Origin: Tribonema minus
Lineage: Eukaryota; Sar; Xanthophyceae; Tribonematales; Tribonemataceae
Assembly: GCA_017506865.1 (NCBI GenBank)
Contig: JAFCMP010000549.1
Span: forward strand, 186,001 to 250,000
DNA: 64,000 nt
Reading direction: 5' to 3'
Shown: piece after piece, positions 1-12,429 of the stretch
Numbering within the stretch: the stretch's first letter is position 1
Layout: each line of letters opens with the position of its first letter
Position numbers and translations under genes: made by a program
The notes under the pieces: model-generated
The model's input: the letters and a program-made list of their open reading frames with translations, nothing else
Databases searched by the model: none
Told to the model about the DNA's origin: nothing

Positions 1-2137
1 GAGATCGATGCTGCCGAAAGGGGCAGGTTGGGTGCTCGGCTTGGCCGAACGCTGCTGATACCTTTGATCGTCGTTATTGCAATCTGTTTACGACTACCAT
101 GCAGCCCTATGCCTCTTATGAGAGAGCCGCCTGGACGATGCAGCAATGCAGGACGGTCATATTGACACGGAATGTGACACTGATCTTGCACCTCGTTGAC
201 TGCTGAATTTGAATGCATGATTTCATTTTCAGGCGTCAATGTACAATCAGCCAGGAACTCCAAGCGTCGTTTAGTGACAACTACTGTAGCAAGATGGCAG
301 GGAATCGGAAGACATCAAGGGATGATTGAAAATGCCAGCATGGTGCAAACAAACAGCGGCCGCAAAAGAAGCTCTGCACAACATCACGCCATGTGATTAT
401 GTGTTGCTTGCAACGATAACGCAACCGCACCAAGCACCCGATCGAGTGGCCCCTCGGAAGTATGGCGGCAACTGCTTGCCGCAGCGGTCTGCAGCTGACG
501 TTTTTACAGTGCACACGTCGTACCAATGTGAGCATCGCCACAGTGGCGCCGTCAGCATCAGATGAGCATCACCACAGTGCTTGTGCAGTCGCCAGCGCAA
601 CGGAAACTTTCGTTCGTCCCCAGCCCAGTCACCAGAGCACTTGCGCTGACACTGCTTTGGCACCAGAAGGCAGCTTAGGAGCAGGGTCAGGTTAAATAAC
701 CCTGCTTGCTGCCCTGTGCGCCTTCACAATTCACATGTGGCAAGCACAGTCAGCGCCTGTCTAGCCCGTTCAAAGTGGTGAGCAGCTGCGTCGCAACCCT
801 ACCAGCACTGGCGGAGCGCTGTTTACAACACCCACTTGCAACGGTCGTTCGGTGCAGCGTGCGCTGAGAACTGACTCAGGGGGGCCACGGGGAGGGGGGA
901 GGGGGCGACTGGTGAAGCCATGTCTACACCCTTACACGTCACAATGCAATGAACCACGGCGGCATTCGACCGTGGCGAACGGAACACAAGGGGGGCCTGA
1001 CTTGGGTCTCCGCTGCTGTGCTGGCATAGGGGACCCTCCCCTGACTCGGGTCTTGGCCACCGGCACCAGCTGTTACAGCTCGCCAGCTTCCCGATCTCAT
1101 TGTGTTAGCGCAGGGAAGTCGTCTGCGCAGGCATAGGCATACCTACCCATCACCGTGGGGTGTTGGCCAAGATTGCTGGCTTGACAATGCTAGTAGCCCT
1201 GCACTGGCAAGTGCCAATGCGCAGGGCATGTTTGCCCGAAGGCACCAAGAGTCGTAGTCGCAGACGGTGGGTGGCACCACTGCTGCCATAAGCACGCGGC
1301 ATGACCTCCATCAGAGTTCACACCGCGCCGTAGTTAGTGGCCTAATGGGAAGCGCGTTGCAGACATAGGAAGCATGTTAGCCAACCTGCGCGGCCACGAC
1401 ATACTGCTGCAAGCCGTGGCAGCAACGCTGCTTTTGTACACTCATTTGGTGCTGCTGCTCACCGAGCACGTGACATTGCAAGCCAGGATGCATTCTCTCG
1501 CCTAACCTAAAATGAACTAGAAGGATAGGACTGTGACAGTGGTGCCGAACCATGACCACAAACGCTCGCCCCCCAAACCATCTAGGCATTTCACATTGCT
1601 TCCCAGTGCCAAAATGCTCAGCGAGCTACAGCGCCACGCCGCGCTTTCAGCTTCCGGTGCTGCTGCGTGTGCGCCTCGTCGCAACATCAGACAGTGCTCA
1701 GCTTCACGCATCGCCGGTGAAAATGAGCGGTAAGGATAAATGACAGCGTGCGCCCAGGTGTTCCATGCGTGTCGTGCGGGTAGCCAGATGCGTTGCACCA
1801 ACAGAAACGAGCGGCCATCTTAACCAGCTCAGCATATTCAGTGTACCTACCCCCTGAGGTTGAGCAATGAGGCGTACAAAGCGCACAAGCCCACCCATTC
1901 ACCTGCACTTCACGCATATGGCTTCGCGATCGCTGACGACAATGCATCAAACGCAGCCCAATTTGCCCAGCGTGTGTGGCGAATCTGACCGTCACACGTT
2001 CGCGTTTAGCTCCTCAGCGACCGCCGGCTAAATGGGCTGTGTCAATCTTTGACAGAAATGAACGGCGAACGAAGCCTGCTAAGCGCGCCCCCTGGCGTTG
2101 AGCGCTGATGCAGACAAGCACACATACCCACCCTCAC
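1..2137. other. left flank without a resolved gene
   Basis: No exon could be supported here. The terminal exon(s) of the PA-TM-RING gene should lie in this stretch or beyond the left edge, because the exon ending at 2138 closes with a splice donor in phase 0. A segment at about 1855-1925 is a degraded copy of that exon's 3' edge, including its donor context. An open minus-strand stretch at about 1600-1720 is Ala-rich but has no convincing splice sites. Confidence 0.4.
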
Positions 2138-5100
2138 CTGCGCCGGCGCGCTCAGGAGCCGTGTCCGCCCTTCTGCGTTGCTGCCGCCGCTACCCGCTGG
2201 CGCTGCTGCTGCTGCTGCGTCGGCGCTGGCGCGGCGCGGCGCTGCAGCAGCAGCGGCGGCCCTGCGCGCTGCTGAGCGGTTTGCCTGCAGCGGAGGCACG
2301 TAGGTATATGGGAAGATGCGCTGTCAGCATTAGGTCACAAGGGAATTTATGTGTAAGTCGCTGCTTCAAAACATGTGTACTGCGGAAATATGTGTGTTGG
2401 TGGCAGCTCTGCGCGCTGCTGAGCGGTTGGCCTGCAGCGGAGGCATGTAGGTACATGGGAATATGCGCTGTCAGCAACACATCGCAAGGAAACATGTGTG
2501 CAAGGCGCTGCCACATGCACGGATGTGCTGCTAAGTACGTGCGTTGTGCGCCGCTGAGCGGTTTGCCTGCAGCGGGGGCATGTAGGTATATGGGACGATG
2601 CGCTGTCAGCATCTTATCGCGAGGCAACATTTGTGCAAGTCGCTGCCATATTGACCATGTGGGTACTGCGAAGTATGTGTGTTGTTGTACAGTAGTTGGC
2701 CTGCAGCAGAGGCGTATGGGTAGATGGGAGCACAAGCTGTCAGCGTCGCGTCGCAAGGCAACATCTGTGTAAGGCGCTGCCGTATTTCAAGTCCGTGGAC
2801 TCCAATGTGTGTTGTTGCTACCTAGGTACTTCGAAGTAGGATATGGGACCACGCGCTCTGACTTTGAGACGCTTTCCAAGAAGCGGTGGAGGTCTCAGAC
2901 CATTGGCAAAAGCACGGAGCCTACTGTAGCGGGCTGCCCTGTGGCTTCTAGGAGCGTGCCGCATCAAGCAGCTACCTAATGGTTAGGGTTAGTAGGGTTA
3001 GGGTTAGTAACGGGCGCCACCCCGTCAGGCAGCATGTGCTGATGCTGTACAAGCCAGTGAGGCAGGGAGTACACCTACATGCCGTGCCAAAACTTCAACT
3101 TCCACCCACTCGTGCCACAGCTTTCACGGTACCTGACTTCTGGATCTGAATGGGCTGCTGTGGCCAAAATGCTGGTACATTGGAAGAATTATCACAACGT
3201 GGTAAGAATGGGTAGATGGGTCAGCCACCTGCAAACAACGAATGCACGAACTGTCCGTTTAGGCTACTGTACCTGCACGGTCTGCTGCGTTTAGAGAGCC
3301 TGTACAAAGCTGCCGGTCGGTGACATAGAGAGTGAAATGACATTACATACCTACCAACAGGGACCCAACACTCCACACACCTGGCTGCTGCTGCATGAGA
3401 AACGAAGAGTACACAAAGGGACGTAGAGTACCAATGTACCTGGCTGGCGGCTGATGAGGGCGTTCGCAGCGTGAAGAGTACACAAAGGGTACACACAGAG
3501 TCCAAGTGTACCTGGCTGGCGGCTGATGAGGGCGTGCGCAGCGGCGGCGGTGGCACCACTTCGGTCTTGCACAGAGGACAGGTCCTCTGCCGCTCTGCAG
3601 GTTTGAAAAACGCCACCAGCAGAAGCAGTAGCAACAGTGCACAAAAAACATCATCAGCGCTTGTGTCGTGCTGAGCATGGACATGTCCTCTGCCACTCTG
3701 AAAGCACAGCACCAGCAAGAGCAGCAGTGGACATGGAACAGTTGGCGTGTGTGTTGTGCTTAGTGCTGCTCTGCTCCTTTGCGCCTTTTGGTGCTCCTAA
3801 AAGTGCACAAGGGGCATGTCCTCTGCCGCTCCGCAGGTTTACAGCACAGCACCATAGTGGACAAGAGACATGATCAGCACGTGCGATGTGCTTTGCACTG
3901 CTCTGTTCGAATGTGTGCAGCTAGAAAAGCATATACGTGACAACCATTGCCACTTTAGTGCCAAACTTGACACCTGCTTCAGGGCCCCGGCTTAACTATT
4001 GCAATCAGAGCACAGATCTCAACATGACTGCAGGGATCTCAGGGTTGGGTGATTGTGAGCACGCACAGGAGGTAGCTATCGACATGGCGACCATTCACCA
4101 AGTAGAATACGGCACCAAGCAGCGGGGGCTTGATGATCGTGACCGCAACTTAAACAAAAAGCGCACATATAAGGAGCATGGGCCCGCAGCGGACCTCGTG
4201 CAGGAATCCTAGCATTAGGGTTTGGTGAAATCGTGACCGCACCTGAGATCCACGGCAACACGCACGCGCGGTGCATGACGTGCGCACACGTAAGCCGCAC
4301 CAGTCTCTCGCCCACTGTGTAGTCTTCAAGACATATGCTGCAACAAGAGAACAGAAATGGCAAGCAGAGCGGTCAAAAGGAGCTCTCTGTGCGGCCCTGC
4401 ATGCACATGCTACAGAAAAAGAAGAAAAAGTTGCCACATGTGCGGAAGCATGCGCAGGCGCAAATAACACTAATTGCTATTCCCAAGAACTGGTCTGCGC
4501 ATACAATGGGGCATGTTCAGCAGGCACCGCAGTTCACCAGCCACTTGAGCTAGCTCATGGCAGCGTGGTCAGCTTGCATCGCAGCAGTGTCACTGTGTTT
4601 GCCGCTGCTGTACTCATTTTGCAAAGGCAAGGCAAATTACATGGCCAACTATGAAACCAACTCAGCAACTGCTGCCAGAGGCACGAGTGAAGACAGTAAA
4701 GTACAGTACAGTACAGTACAGGTGTGGACGTTCCATGAAACAGTCACTGACCTGCAGCTGCTGATGACGGCGCCAAATGGACCAGCAGCAGTGCGCGCAA
4801 GAAACAGCAAGTGCAACAGAGGCCAAGAGTCAGTGTGGCAGCGCTTAGAAGACAAAAACAATCGATGCTTCGAGGTACTACATTTGTAAACAGGTTGCGC
4901 AGTTCCGTTGTTGAGCTGATGGCCGGCTTCAGTCAGTGTTGCATAGCTTCAAAGCAAAGTTGTTGTGTCAAAGCAATGTTGTTGCGTCTGCGACTTACAT
5001 CCGGTTGCAAAGGACCAAGCCTCTTGCATGCAGTGATGCAGATATGACATGCCGGACAGCAGCAGCAGCCGTTGCAAGGGCAAGCCAACCCGCTTCTGTG

Positions 5101-8100
5101 TATTTTCTTGCCGATCACAACGGCGCGGATACAGGACTGCACCACCCACTCCTCAACCCCTGGGGTCAACCTAACCCCCGTACTGTAACCCTCAGTCAAA
5201 CTTCCTCAAGGCGTAGCTGGCGTCCCGATGCGTGCATCACTTAGGGTCAGGGTTAGTGTTAAGGTTGTCATCACCACCGGCCTGGCGAAAATCCTTTTCT
5301 TGTGCTTCAGAGACTCTGATGAGTTCCCCCCCCCCCACCCCCCACCCCCACAACGCCCGCGTTGCATCTGGCGGCACATTGATCTGCACCCTGCATCTAA
5401 CCCTAACCCTAACCCTAACCCTAACCCTGACCAGCTGGCATCAGCCGCACAGCAGACTCTCACCACAGGCTCTACCGGAACTTCAAGCGCAGTAGTTCCA
5501 GTTGCTGAGCGGTGCCGTAGCTAACCCTGACCCTAACCCCAACTCCAACTCATATCCTCTGGTGTCATGCGCTACCTACCGCCCGTGCTTACATCCCACA
5601 TCAACGCCAAGGTACACTAGAATCGAAGCCGAACTTCAAATGCTGGACTTCAGGTACCGAGCGCTGCCATAGCTGCTCTGACCTGTCTTTCTCGAAAGTC
5701 TCCCTGACCCTAACCCCAAGTCCGACCCATCTCCTCTGGCGGAATACATGCATACGCTAGCGCCTGTGCGTACATCCCACATCAACGCCAAGGTACACTA
5801 CAGTAGAATCGCAGCCGACCTTCAGGTGCTGAACTTCAGGTGCTGAGCTTCAGGTGCTGAGCGCTGCCACGCTGACCTGTCTTTCTCGAGGTCGCCGCCC
5901 GCCGCCGCCACAACCTCAACAGTACCGCAGCACACCTTCAGGCGCTGAGCGCTGCCGTTGAGCGCTATCATGATTTTCTCTGACCTGTCTTTCTCGAGGT
6001 CGCCGCCCGCCGCCACCACCACCTCCGGCAGCCGCGCCGCCTGCGCCAGCGACAGCGGCCGCGTGCTGCGCAGCGCCGCCTCTCGCCGCCCCAGAAGGCG
6101 CTCACTGCAAGAGGAAATGACGTTCGTTCGAGAGCTCATTGACTGTGACAGTGCTCAATGAATGACGCAGCAGCACTCAGCGTGCTGCGCGGCGCAGCCT
6201 CGCGCCGACCCAGAAGGCGCTCACTGCAAGAGCATACGACATTTACATAGTTGAGGGAGCTCGGCGACTGTGGCAGTGCTCAGTAAATGACACAGCAGCG
6301 CTCAGCACGCTGCGCAGCGCCGCCTGGCGCCGCCCCAGGAGGCGCTTGCTGCAAGAGGTAGCAACATTCAGTCGGGAGAGCTTGGTGACTGTTTTCACTT
6401 AAAAGGCGTAGGCTGTGTGCTAGGGCTAGAGCCGGCGGCGTGGCATTAGGGGTAGAGTTAGGGTCTGGCATGACGCTGCGCTGCCTCGTGGCGTCCCAGA
6501 AGCCGCTCAAGCAAAGAACACAGCAGCGCTCAACGCACGACATAATGCTCAGCAACTGATGAAGCAGCGCTCAACAACTGACACAGCAGCGCTCGGCAAG
6601 TCACACAGCAGCGCTTAGCAAGTCACACAGCAGCGCTCAGAATTCAACATGAAACAGCAGCGCTCAGAGTTCGGCGCCTCACCTGGAGCACAGAAACAGG
6701 CTCGCGCATAGCAGCAGCGCCAGGAGAAACGTGGTGACCACCGCGACCATGGTCATGTTGAGGCTGAAGAAGAGCTGCTCGTACGGGTCGGTGTTGTCTA
6801 CGTACACTACCTGCGCAGCAAGAAGTTCATGAAGATGAAATGAGGGCCATGAAGATGAATGACACGGCCAGCCTCAGAGACAGAGCAGTGAATTGTAGCT
6901 GTAAGAGGAGACTTCTCAAGCAATTATATAGTGTAAATAGAACAAAAACAGCTCAGTGACAGAGCAATAAGCAGTGAATTAATTTTCCATAACATTTACT
7001 TTGGAGTATGTGTTATAGACAACGTAAATGCGAAAAGCTGCTGTCGGTTACACGCCTCGCCTCAGTGACGCAGCAGTCATGTGTTCGCAAGGGGTTGCTG
7101 CAATTTTAAATGGCCCGCAGAGCAGCAGATGTGTTTGTGAGAGGTTGCTGTACATCACACGTTCAGCCTCAGCGACAGGGCAGCAACTGTGTTATTTTTT
7201 TTATTTGGTGTCTGCAAACAGCAAACAACCCCCCCTTCCCCCATTGAGCTGCTGGCTTGCAGCCCCCTACCACCCCCCAGGTGTTACACAGTCGTGTGTA
7301 TTTTGGCAGCATGACATGAAATATCCCTGACGGCAGTCAAGGCGAGCTGATAGTTGCTGAGAATGGACAAAGGTGAATGGGAGCATGTTGCAGCTGCCAG
7401 TGAGAGGCTTTCCGTTGTCCGCGGCGCGCTCAAAACAAAACGCCTAACCCCAACCCTACACTTAACCCTACCCCTAACCCTAACAGGCCAGCACGCCCGG
7501 TAAACAGAGAAAGCCCGGCATGTACGCACCAGGTCATTGGCCATGCTTATGCTGTGGCTTAGTGCTAGGGTTAGGGTTGTCGCTAGCTAGGCTTAGTGTT
7601 GCGGCTGCGGCTGCCGCAGATAATAGTTGCTGTGCGTACTTCTCTATGCAATCATGGCCTGCATGTATGCACGCACCGGCCCGCGCGGATCCGACGCCGC
7701 GCGCGTGAGCCAGCGCAGCACCCTCCCCAAGAACTGCGATACGAGCATCATACACTACTATAGCAGTATACGCAATATACATATTTTGAAGTCTACAGTT
7801 TGTGTACTCCACTATGCAATCATGAGCTACACGTATGCACGCACCGGCCCCCGCGGATCGGACGCTGCGCGCGTGAGCCAGTGCAGCACCCTCCCCGATG
7901 ACTGTGATACAAGAACCGCAGGAATACGAGCGGGGGGCTCCGGTGCCCCCCCCGTTTTCTGCATGTGAAACAGCGGCTCTTCCATGTAGTCAAAGACCAC
8001 CACCAGCGCTGCACCCGCCTGCCGCGCGTTCTCCACCTGATGGCGCGGGGTCACACGCAGGTGAGTCTGACTCTGACTCTGACCCGAATGACATGCATCA

Positions 8101-11100
8101 AACTGAGAAGATGCCTTTAAAAAGTATGTTTGGGGGTGATTTTGAGGTGTGATTGCGGCATGAATGACAGCGGTCGAATGTGTTGGTGCAAAAGCGATCC
8201 ATGTAGACTAGTCAAACACCACCACCAGCGCCGCGCCCGCCTGACGCGCGCTCTCCACCTGACGGCGCAGGGTCACCTGCAGAGTGAGTCTGACTGTGAA
8301 TCTGACTCTGACCCAGAGGACATGCATTAACAAGGCTTATGACGGTGCCATAAGAAGTGCGGTTACTGTTGAAGTTGAGGCGCGATTGCGGTACGAATCA
8401 CAGGGGTCTGGTGAGTTGGCGCGAATGCGATGCAAGGCCACTCGCGCTGCACCGCACCTGCATGCGGCAATTTGTTCAGCACATGGAAGCTAACTGTTAG
8501 TCCAAGCATCGACTTGGCGGACGGTTGAGATGCGGCCAGCCGTAGTGCCCTCAAGCTAGGCCGATGCGCGACATCTGGAGCCAGCACCACTGTACACGTA
8601 CACACGGCCTTACAAAAGGAAAGTCAGTCCTTCACAAAGGGTTGACAATGTTCAACCAGGCTCTGCCTCACACTTGAAGTTTCTGCCATCAAAGTTGAAG
8701 TTTCTAAGTTTGCGGCGGCAACTGCCTTGCCAAAATGGGACTTCCCGCTCTGCAGACCATCCCCCCACCCACCTTCTACACCACGAACCTGCAGCAGCCA
8801 TCCCCCCACCCAAGAATAACAGCCCCCCCCCCCGTTTAACTTCAACTCAACGCCCCCCCGGATACACGGCACAGCGGCGAGCGGCGACGCTCCTCACCTT
8901 GGTGGCAAAGCTGCACGCCGCGGGGTCCTTCGGCAGGCTGCGCGACAGCAGCACCACAATGGGCAACGCGGGTCGCAGTCCGCTCTCCATATCCGTGTAG
9001 TCTTCATCGCCGGGCGCGGATAGATCAAGGGGCGCGCAGCCAAAGATGTCGGGCTTCGCAACCCTCAGCCTGCCGGTGATGCCCTGGGGGCAGCAGGTCA
9101 GGGTTGTTGAAGTTGTTGAGGGGGGCACTAGAAGTTGACAGGGGGCATTGGCACAAGCGGAGTCAGACTGTGTCAGGCTTGGCGACCCACAGCCTGCCGG
9201 TGATGCCCTGGGGGCAGCGGGTCAGGAACGAAATATGGATAACATACTTTATCCAGTCCCAATTCTATGCAAACGACAATGGATCAAGTAGCAAACCATC
9301 CTGATCCGAAGTTGAAGTTGTCAGGTCAGCAGCATGGCTCAGTTCTGACGCTGCACAAACGGAGTGAGGCTGTGCCAGGCTTGGCGACCCGAGCCTGCCG
9401 GTGATGCCTGGGGGCAGCGGGTGAGGGTTGTTGATGTTGTTAGGGGGCGCTTGAAGTTGCAGGGGCAGCAGCATGGCTCAGTTCTGACGCGGCACAAGCG
9501 GAGTGAGGCTGTGTGAGGCTTGACGACCCGCAGCCTGCCGATGATGCCCTGTCGTCAGTCAGCACTGCATGGTCGTGCTTGTTGAAGTTGGAGGGAGGAG
9601 GGTGAAGTTGACAGGGGGCAGTGGCACGACTCAGTTCTCGCGCAGCACAAGCGCGGGTCGGGCTGCTTCGGCTCGTGGCACACAGTGACTTGCGTGGACA
9701 ACTAGTTGTCCAACTATCATCGCACGTGCTTATAGGTACACACCACCATACGAGAGCTCAAGTTCCACTTGCGCGACAGGCGCAGCGGGCAAAGCAATTG
9801 GATTATCAGATAGGGGTTGTTCTACAGCAAATCCATACTTCATGCCCTCTCTGCTGTGCTGGTGCCAGCTGGTGTGAGCAAGATGACATCTGCCTGCAGT
9901 GCACATTTAACTGAGCTTAGAGGTGCATGCAATCATGAGTTTAATAAGGCCCTCTACCGAGGCTACACGTGCACTAACGCTGGGCTACTGTGGCCTGTAG
10001 TTACTTTCGTTCGTACACACTTCAGGTACAGATTGTGTGAACCTGCCAATCACTGCATCCCTATGTGAAGGGGTAAGACTGACAGAGAAGGTCACACATA
10101 AAGAAATCCTGGCATTTTTGTCCCGTGCGCTTTTCTGTCGTGTGTGCGCAGCTGCCAATTGCTAGCGTGCTACTGAGACGCTGTTCCCTGCCAGTATGCA
10201 GCGTTAGACCTGCACCCCTGCATGCTGATCGATTGCAGTGAAATAGCTGGCACGCTGTTGTTCGACACATAGCAGTATTACAGAAGCGCAGCGTCCAAAG
10301 ACACCGTCCAAGAATATTTCGTTGAGTCCTCATGCTGGATTCACTAGTCTTACACCCTGACAGCACCAGTGACATTGCCATACTGACCAACATATAATTG
10401 CTGTGTTGCCTGGTATAGTGCGTGGACTTTGCAGTGAAAGCATCGGGCATACTGTAAAGTGGAACACCTTCGTGACGGTCGCTGGCACGTACGTGTGTGC
10501 CTGCTATGGCTGCTTCAACTTCAACATGCTTCAGCAGTGCAGAATTGCACTATCTTCGTAAAATTTGCAGATGCAACGTCAAGCAGGCGAGTCTAAGTCT
10601 ACGCGTTGTGCCTACGTGTAGATGATAGATGACGTGGAGGTACAGTAGATTGATGGCATGGTTCACTCTCACCTCTCTTGGCACCTTGGGTCCAAAATCA
10701 GCTGCAGCCGGCACATCCTCCAGCTCTGAATCGGCGACAGGTTTCCATGCACAGCAAATGCAAATGCCATGTGGTTAGCGCAAATGCAATGCAAAATGTA
10801 CGCCGACCTGTTGGCGTTCATGTCATGCCAGGCACAATACGAAACAAGCACGCTTGCCATATTTGCAGCTTTCAGGCTGGCACTTCGTAACGGAAACGAG
10901 TCTCAAGTGCGCCATCGCTTGTTTGAACCAGGAATGCACCTGCAGATCCTGCGGCGGATCCTGTGCAGGAGCGAGCACCTTGCTGCACTGCCAAATGTTT
11001 CGAAAAAAAAATTGAGCGGATGTTTCGCTGCACTAACGAACCTGTAAAGCCTCCATTCTCGTCGTACGCCACGAGCGATGCCGTAGCCAGGTGACATACA

Positions 11101-11132
11101 AGGCAGAGCAGCAACACCATTATCCACGCCAT
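2138..11132 (-). CDS. PA-TM-RING E3 ubiquitin ligase (multi-exon; 3' end not resolved)
   Basis: Exons (minus): 11132-11042, 10725-10673, 9083-8898, 8036-7845, 6810-6683, 6104-5985, 4337-4243, 3594-3512, 2284-2138; all have GT-AG ends and matching phases. Exon 1 begins at an ATG with a signal peptide (MAWIMVLLLCLVCHLATAS). Exons 2-4 form a protease-associated domain, with FATK joined to VENARQAGAALVVVFD and a later IPAVLVSQSSG. Exon 5 carries one transmembrane helix (VAVVTTFLLALLLCASLFL). Exons 7-8 carry a RING-H2: SICLEDYTVGE, then CAHVMHRAC, then CPLC, with the Cys-11-Cys spacing usual for RNF13/RMR/GRAIL proteins. The first RING Cys is absent from the direct join and may come from a 9-nt microexon at 4752-4760. 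Family role: membrane-anchored ubiquitin ligase or sorting receptor of endosomes or vacuole, with the PA domain lumenal and the RING cytosolic. The last listed exon is Ala/Arg-rich and ends at a donor, so the stop lies further left and was not identified. Family call is firm. Confidence 0.85.
2412..2715 (-). repeat. three upstream copies of the 5' edge of exon 2284-2138
   Basis: Copies near 2412-2448, 2558-2590 and 2695-2715 repeat the acceptor side of the exon that starts at 2284 (reading CTGCAGGCAAACCGCTCAGC on the minus strand) plus intron sequence containing a tandem CATATTTCC-like stretch. Spacing is roughly 130-150 bp and similarity declines with distance from the exon. Each copy keeps a CTGCAG-type 3' splice site. 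Confidence 0.8.
3375..3500 (-). repeat. downstream copies of the 3' edge of RING exon 3594-3512
   Basis: The exon end at 3512-3544 (minus-strand reading ...TCAGCCGCCAGCCAG/GTACA) is repeated at 3435-3476 almost perfectly, with a short relic at 3375-3420. The flanking ACTCTTCAC-type intron sequence is copied as well, so the duplicated unit spans exon end, splice donor and intron start. Confidence 0.8.
3655..3840 (-). repeat. upstream copies of the 5' edge of RING exon 3594-3512
   Basis: Two segments, 3660-3705 and 3812-3845, repeat the acceptor and first codons of the exon encoding the CPLC half of the RING (CTGCAG, then AGCGGCAGAGGACA on the minus strand). The copy at 3812-3845 keeps the CTGCGGAGCGGCAGAGGACA core. 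Neither copy is needed for the gene model. Confidence 0.7.
5397..5428 (+). repeat. interstitial telomere-type tract (CCCTAA, five units)
   Basis: A clean CTAACCCTAACCCTAACCCT run lies in a PA-TM-RING intron. Degenerate relatives occur nearby (5521-5537, 5703-5715). Confidence 0.9.
5685..5935 (-). repeat. downstream 3'-edge copies of exon 6104-5985
   Basis: The exon end, reading GGCGACCTCGAGAAAGACAG before its donor, recurs at 5869-5930 with the donor GTCAG intact and as a shorter relic at 5685-5712. The intervening sequence also holds repeated copies of a CAGCACCTGAAG/TTCAGGTGCTGA motif. Confidence 0.8.
6183..6510 (-). repeat. upstream 5'-edge copies of exon 6104-5985
   Basis: The acceptor side of exon 6104 (minus reading TTGCAG, then TGAGCGCCTTCTGGG) is repeated at 6183-6235, 6305-6360 and about 6470-6505, spaced 120-150 bp. 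Each copy keeps the pair GCTGCGCAGC/GCGCCTTCTGGG and an adjacent CTCTTGCAG acceptor or a decayed form of it. Confidence 0.8.
6560..6665. repeat. minisatellite built on CAGCAGCGCTCAG
   Basis: Units of about 20-25 bp, each with ACACAGCAGCGCTCRGCAAG or a variant, repeat five or six times directly downstream (in gene direction) of the transmembrane exon of the PA-TM-RING gene. Confidence 0.75.
7665..7730 (-). repeat. downstream 3'-edge copy of PA exon 8036-7845
   Basis: This segment repeats the last 50 bases of the PA-domain exon and its donor (GGGCCGGTGCGTGC on the minus strand). The original lies at 7838-7900, so the offset is about 170 bp. The intervening DNA includes the near-duplicate CTATGCAATCATG sequence found beside both copies, showing that the unit includes intron. 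Confidence 0.85.
8213..8290 (-). repeat. upstream 5'-edge copy of PA exon 8036-7845
   Basis: It repeats the start of the PA exon (minus reading GTGGAGAACGCGCGGCAG) as GTGGAGAGCGCGCGTCAG, together with the preceding intron that carries a GAGTCTGACTCTGACC-type motif. The offset is about 185 bp. Confidence 0.85.
9180..9560 (-). repeat. three upstream 5'-edge copies of PA exon 9083-8898
   Basis: The motif CAGCCTGCCGGTGATGCC followed by CTGGGGGCAG (plus-strand reading of the exon start and its acceptor) occurs in the true exon and again at 9189-9222, 9391-9422 and 9527-9550. Intron matter with GTTGAAGTTG runs separates the copies. The copies keep a CCCCAG acceptor or a near relative. Confidence 0.85.
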
Positions 11133-11971
11133 GCTCGCCTTAGAGCTCCGACTCGCCGGAAAGCACATTTTCTCGCCTGCTATTGGCAAGCAAGCGTGCA
11201 GCAGCGGCGAGTGATGCCCAGCGTAATTGCGGGCGTCTGACGAAACCTTGAGCCGCGTGATCTCACGACGTTCATGCTCCAAAGCACACCCTGTCCTAGT
11301 GCACCTTCACCTTCGCCCGTGAACATCAAGTTGAACATGATTTCTGCAAAATGGGAGAGAATGGAAATGAGGCGCTGAAGGCGTACGCACTGCTGCAGCT
11401 GGCGGAGCGGTCATGGCGCTATGTGACGGTGCAAGCGTCGCCAGCCGCAGGAGTGGAGACGCAGAGCTTGCAGAGTGGGCCTTGAAGGGGGGAGCAAACA
11501 GAACGTGGAGAACAGCGGCAGTTGTGTGGATATGGGGCGACAGGTGTTGACTTGATTAACTCTTGTGGCGGGCGGTGATCTTATAAGGCTTTAGTAATCG
11601 CAGCACATGAAGTGCCCGCATAACACTGCTGGCAGTTGCTGCCATCCGGGGCACATGGCACTGACGTTTAATCAAGGACCTTTTTGTGGCCGGAACACAC
11701 AGTGCGGCTCATCACATGCACACCAGAGGCCAATGCCTTCCTGACACGTGTGCCAGCTGCATTTCCCCTGGGCTACTGACCACTAGCAGCATCAAGAGAA
11801 GCCGCAGCAATGGGGCACGGCGCGGCTACAACCGACAAGATGAACACCAAGGGGACACCAGGGAGTCAACGACGCTCAAGCCTTCAATCCGCGCAGGCGC
11901 AAGCATGACGCATAGCATGTGCGGCGGCAGCAGGCGACGACAACGCAGCACACGGTGCCCCTAGCGTTGCC

Positions 11972-12425
11972 GCTGAGGTCAGCTCAGAAGTCGAGAGCGA
12001 CCGGCTGCACGAGGCGGTAGGTAGGCTTCTGAGGTCCATGCTCGACCAGGACGAGATCGACCTGGACAACAGATACAAGGAGGCTATCGACAAGGAAGGT
12101 TGTCAGGAGAGCCCTGAGTGCGCGGACGCAAGCTGCGGTGCCGTCAAGCAGGGTAGCTGCCCGTACGCACTGCTGGGGCTCACGCGCACCCTTGATACAG
12201 TGATGCGCACCAGTGAGCAAGTGCGAAAAGCATTCAAGCGGCGGGCGGTCTGGCTGCACCTGATGAGACAAACGACAAGGACGCCAGTCTTTTCAGGGAT
12301 GTCAAGGATGCCCAGGTTGTAATTGTGCGCTGGTACCTGAACGACGAACGCCAGGTGACCACACAGTATGCCTGGAATGTGGTAGCCAAGAGGTCCGAGC
12401 TCAAGCTTCAAGACACCTGGCTCAG
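11972..12425 (+). pseudogene. J-domain pseudocopy, plus-strand arm of an inverted pair
   Basis: Read on the plus strand, this segment follows the J-domain exon at 14774-15340: a SDRLHEAV stretch, then SCPYALLGLTRT, then SEQVRKAFKRRAVWLH and, in another frame, a C-terminal AWNVVAKRSELKLQ matching AWRVFRRRAELNL. A one-base loss at the HPD position breaks the frame, so it should not make a full J-domain. It joins tail-to-tail with the minus-strand copy at 12430-12916. Confidence 0.7.
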
Positions 12426-12429
12426 CACA

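Noticed and set aside
2190-2756. 188-codon minus frame with internal repeats at 2.2-2.75 kb
   Set aside because: The internal repeats are the intron-borne 5'-edge copies; the frame differs from that of the exon and crosses its acceptor.
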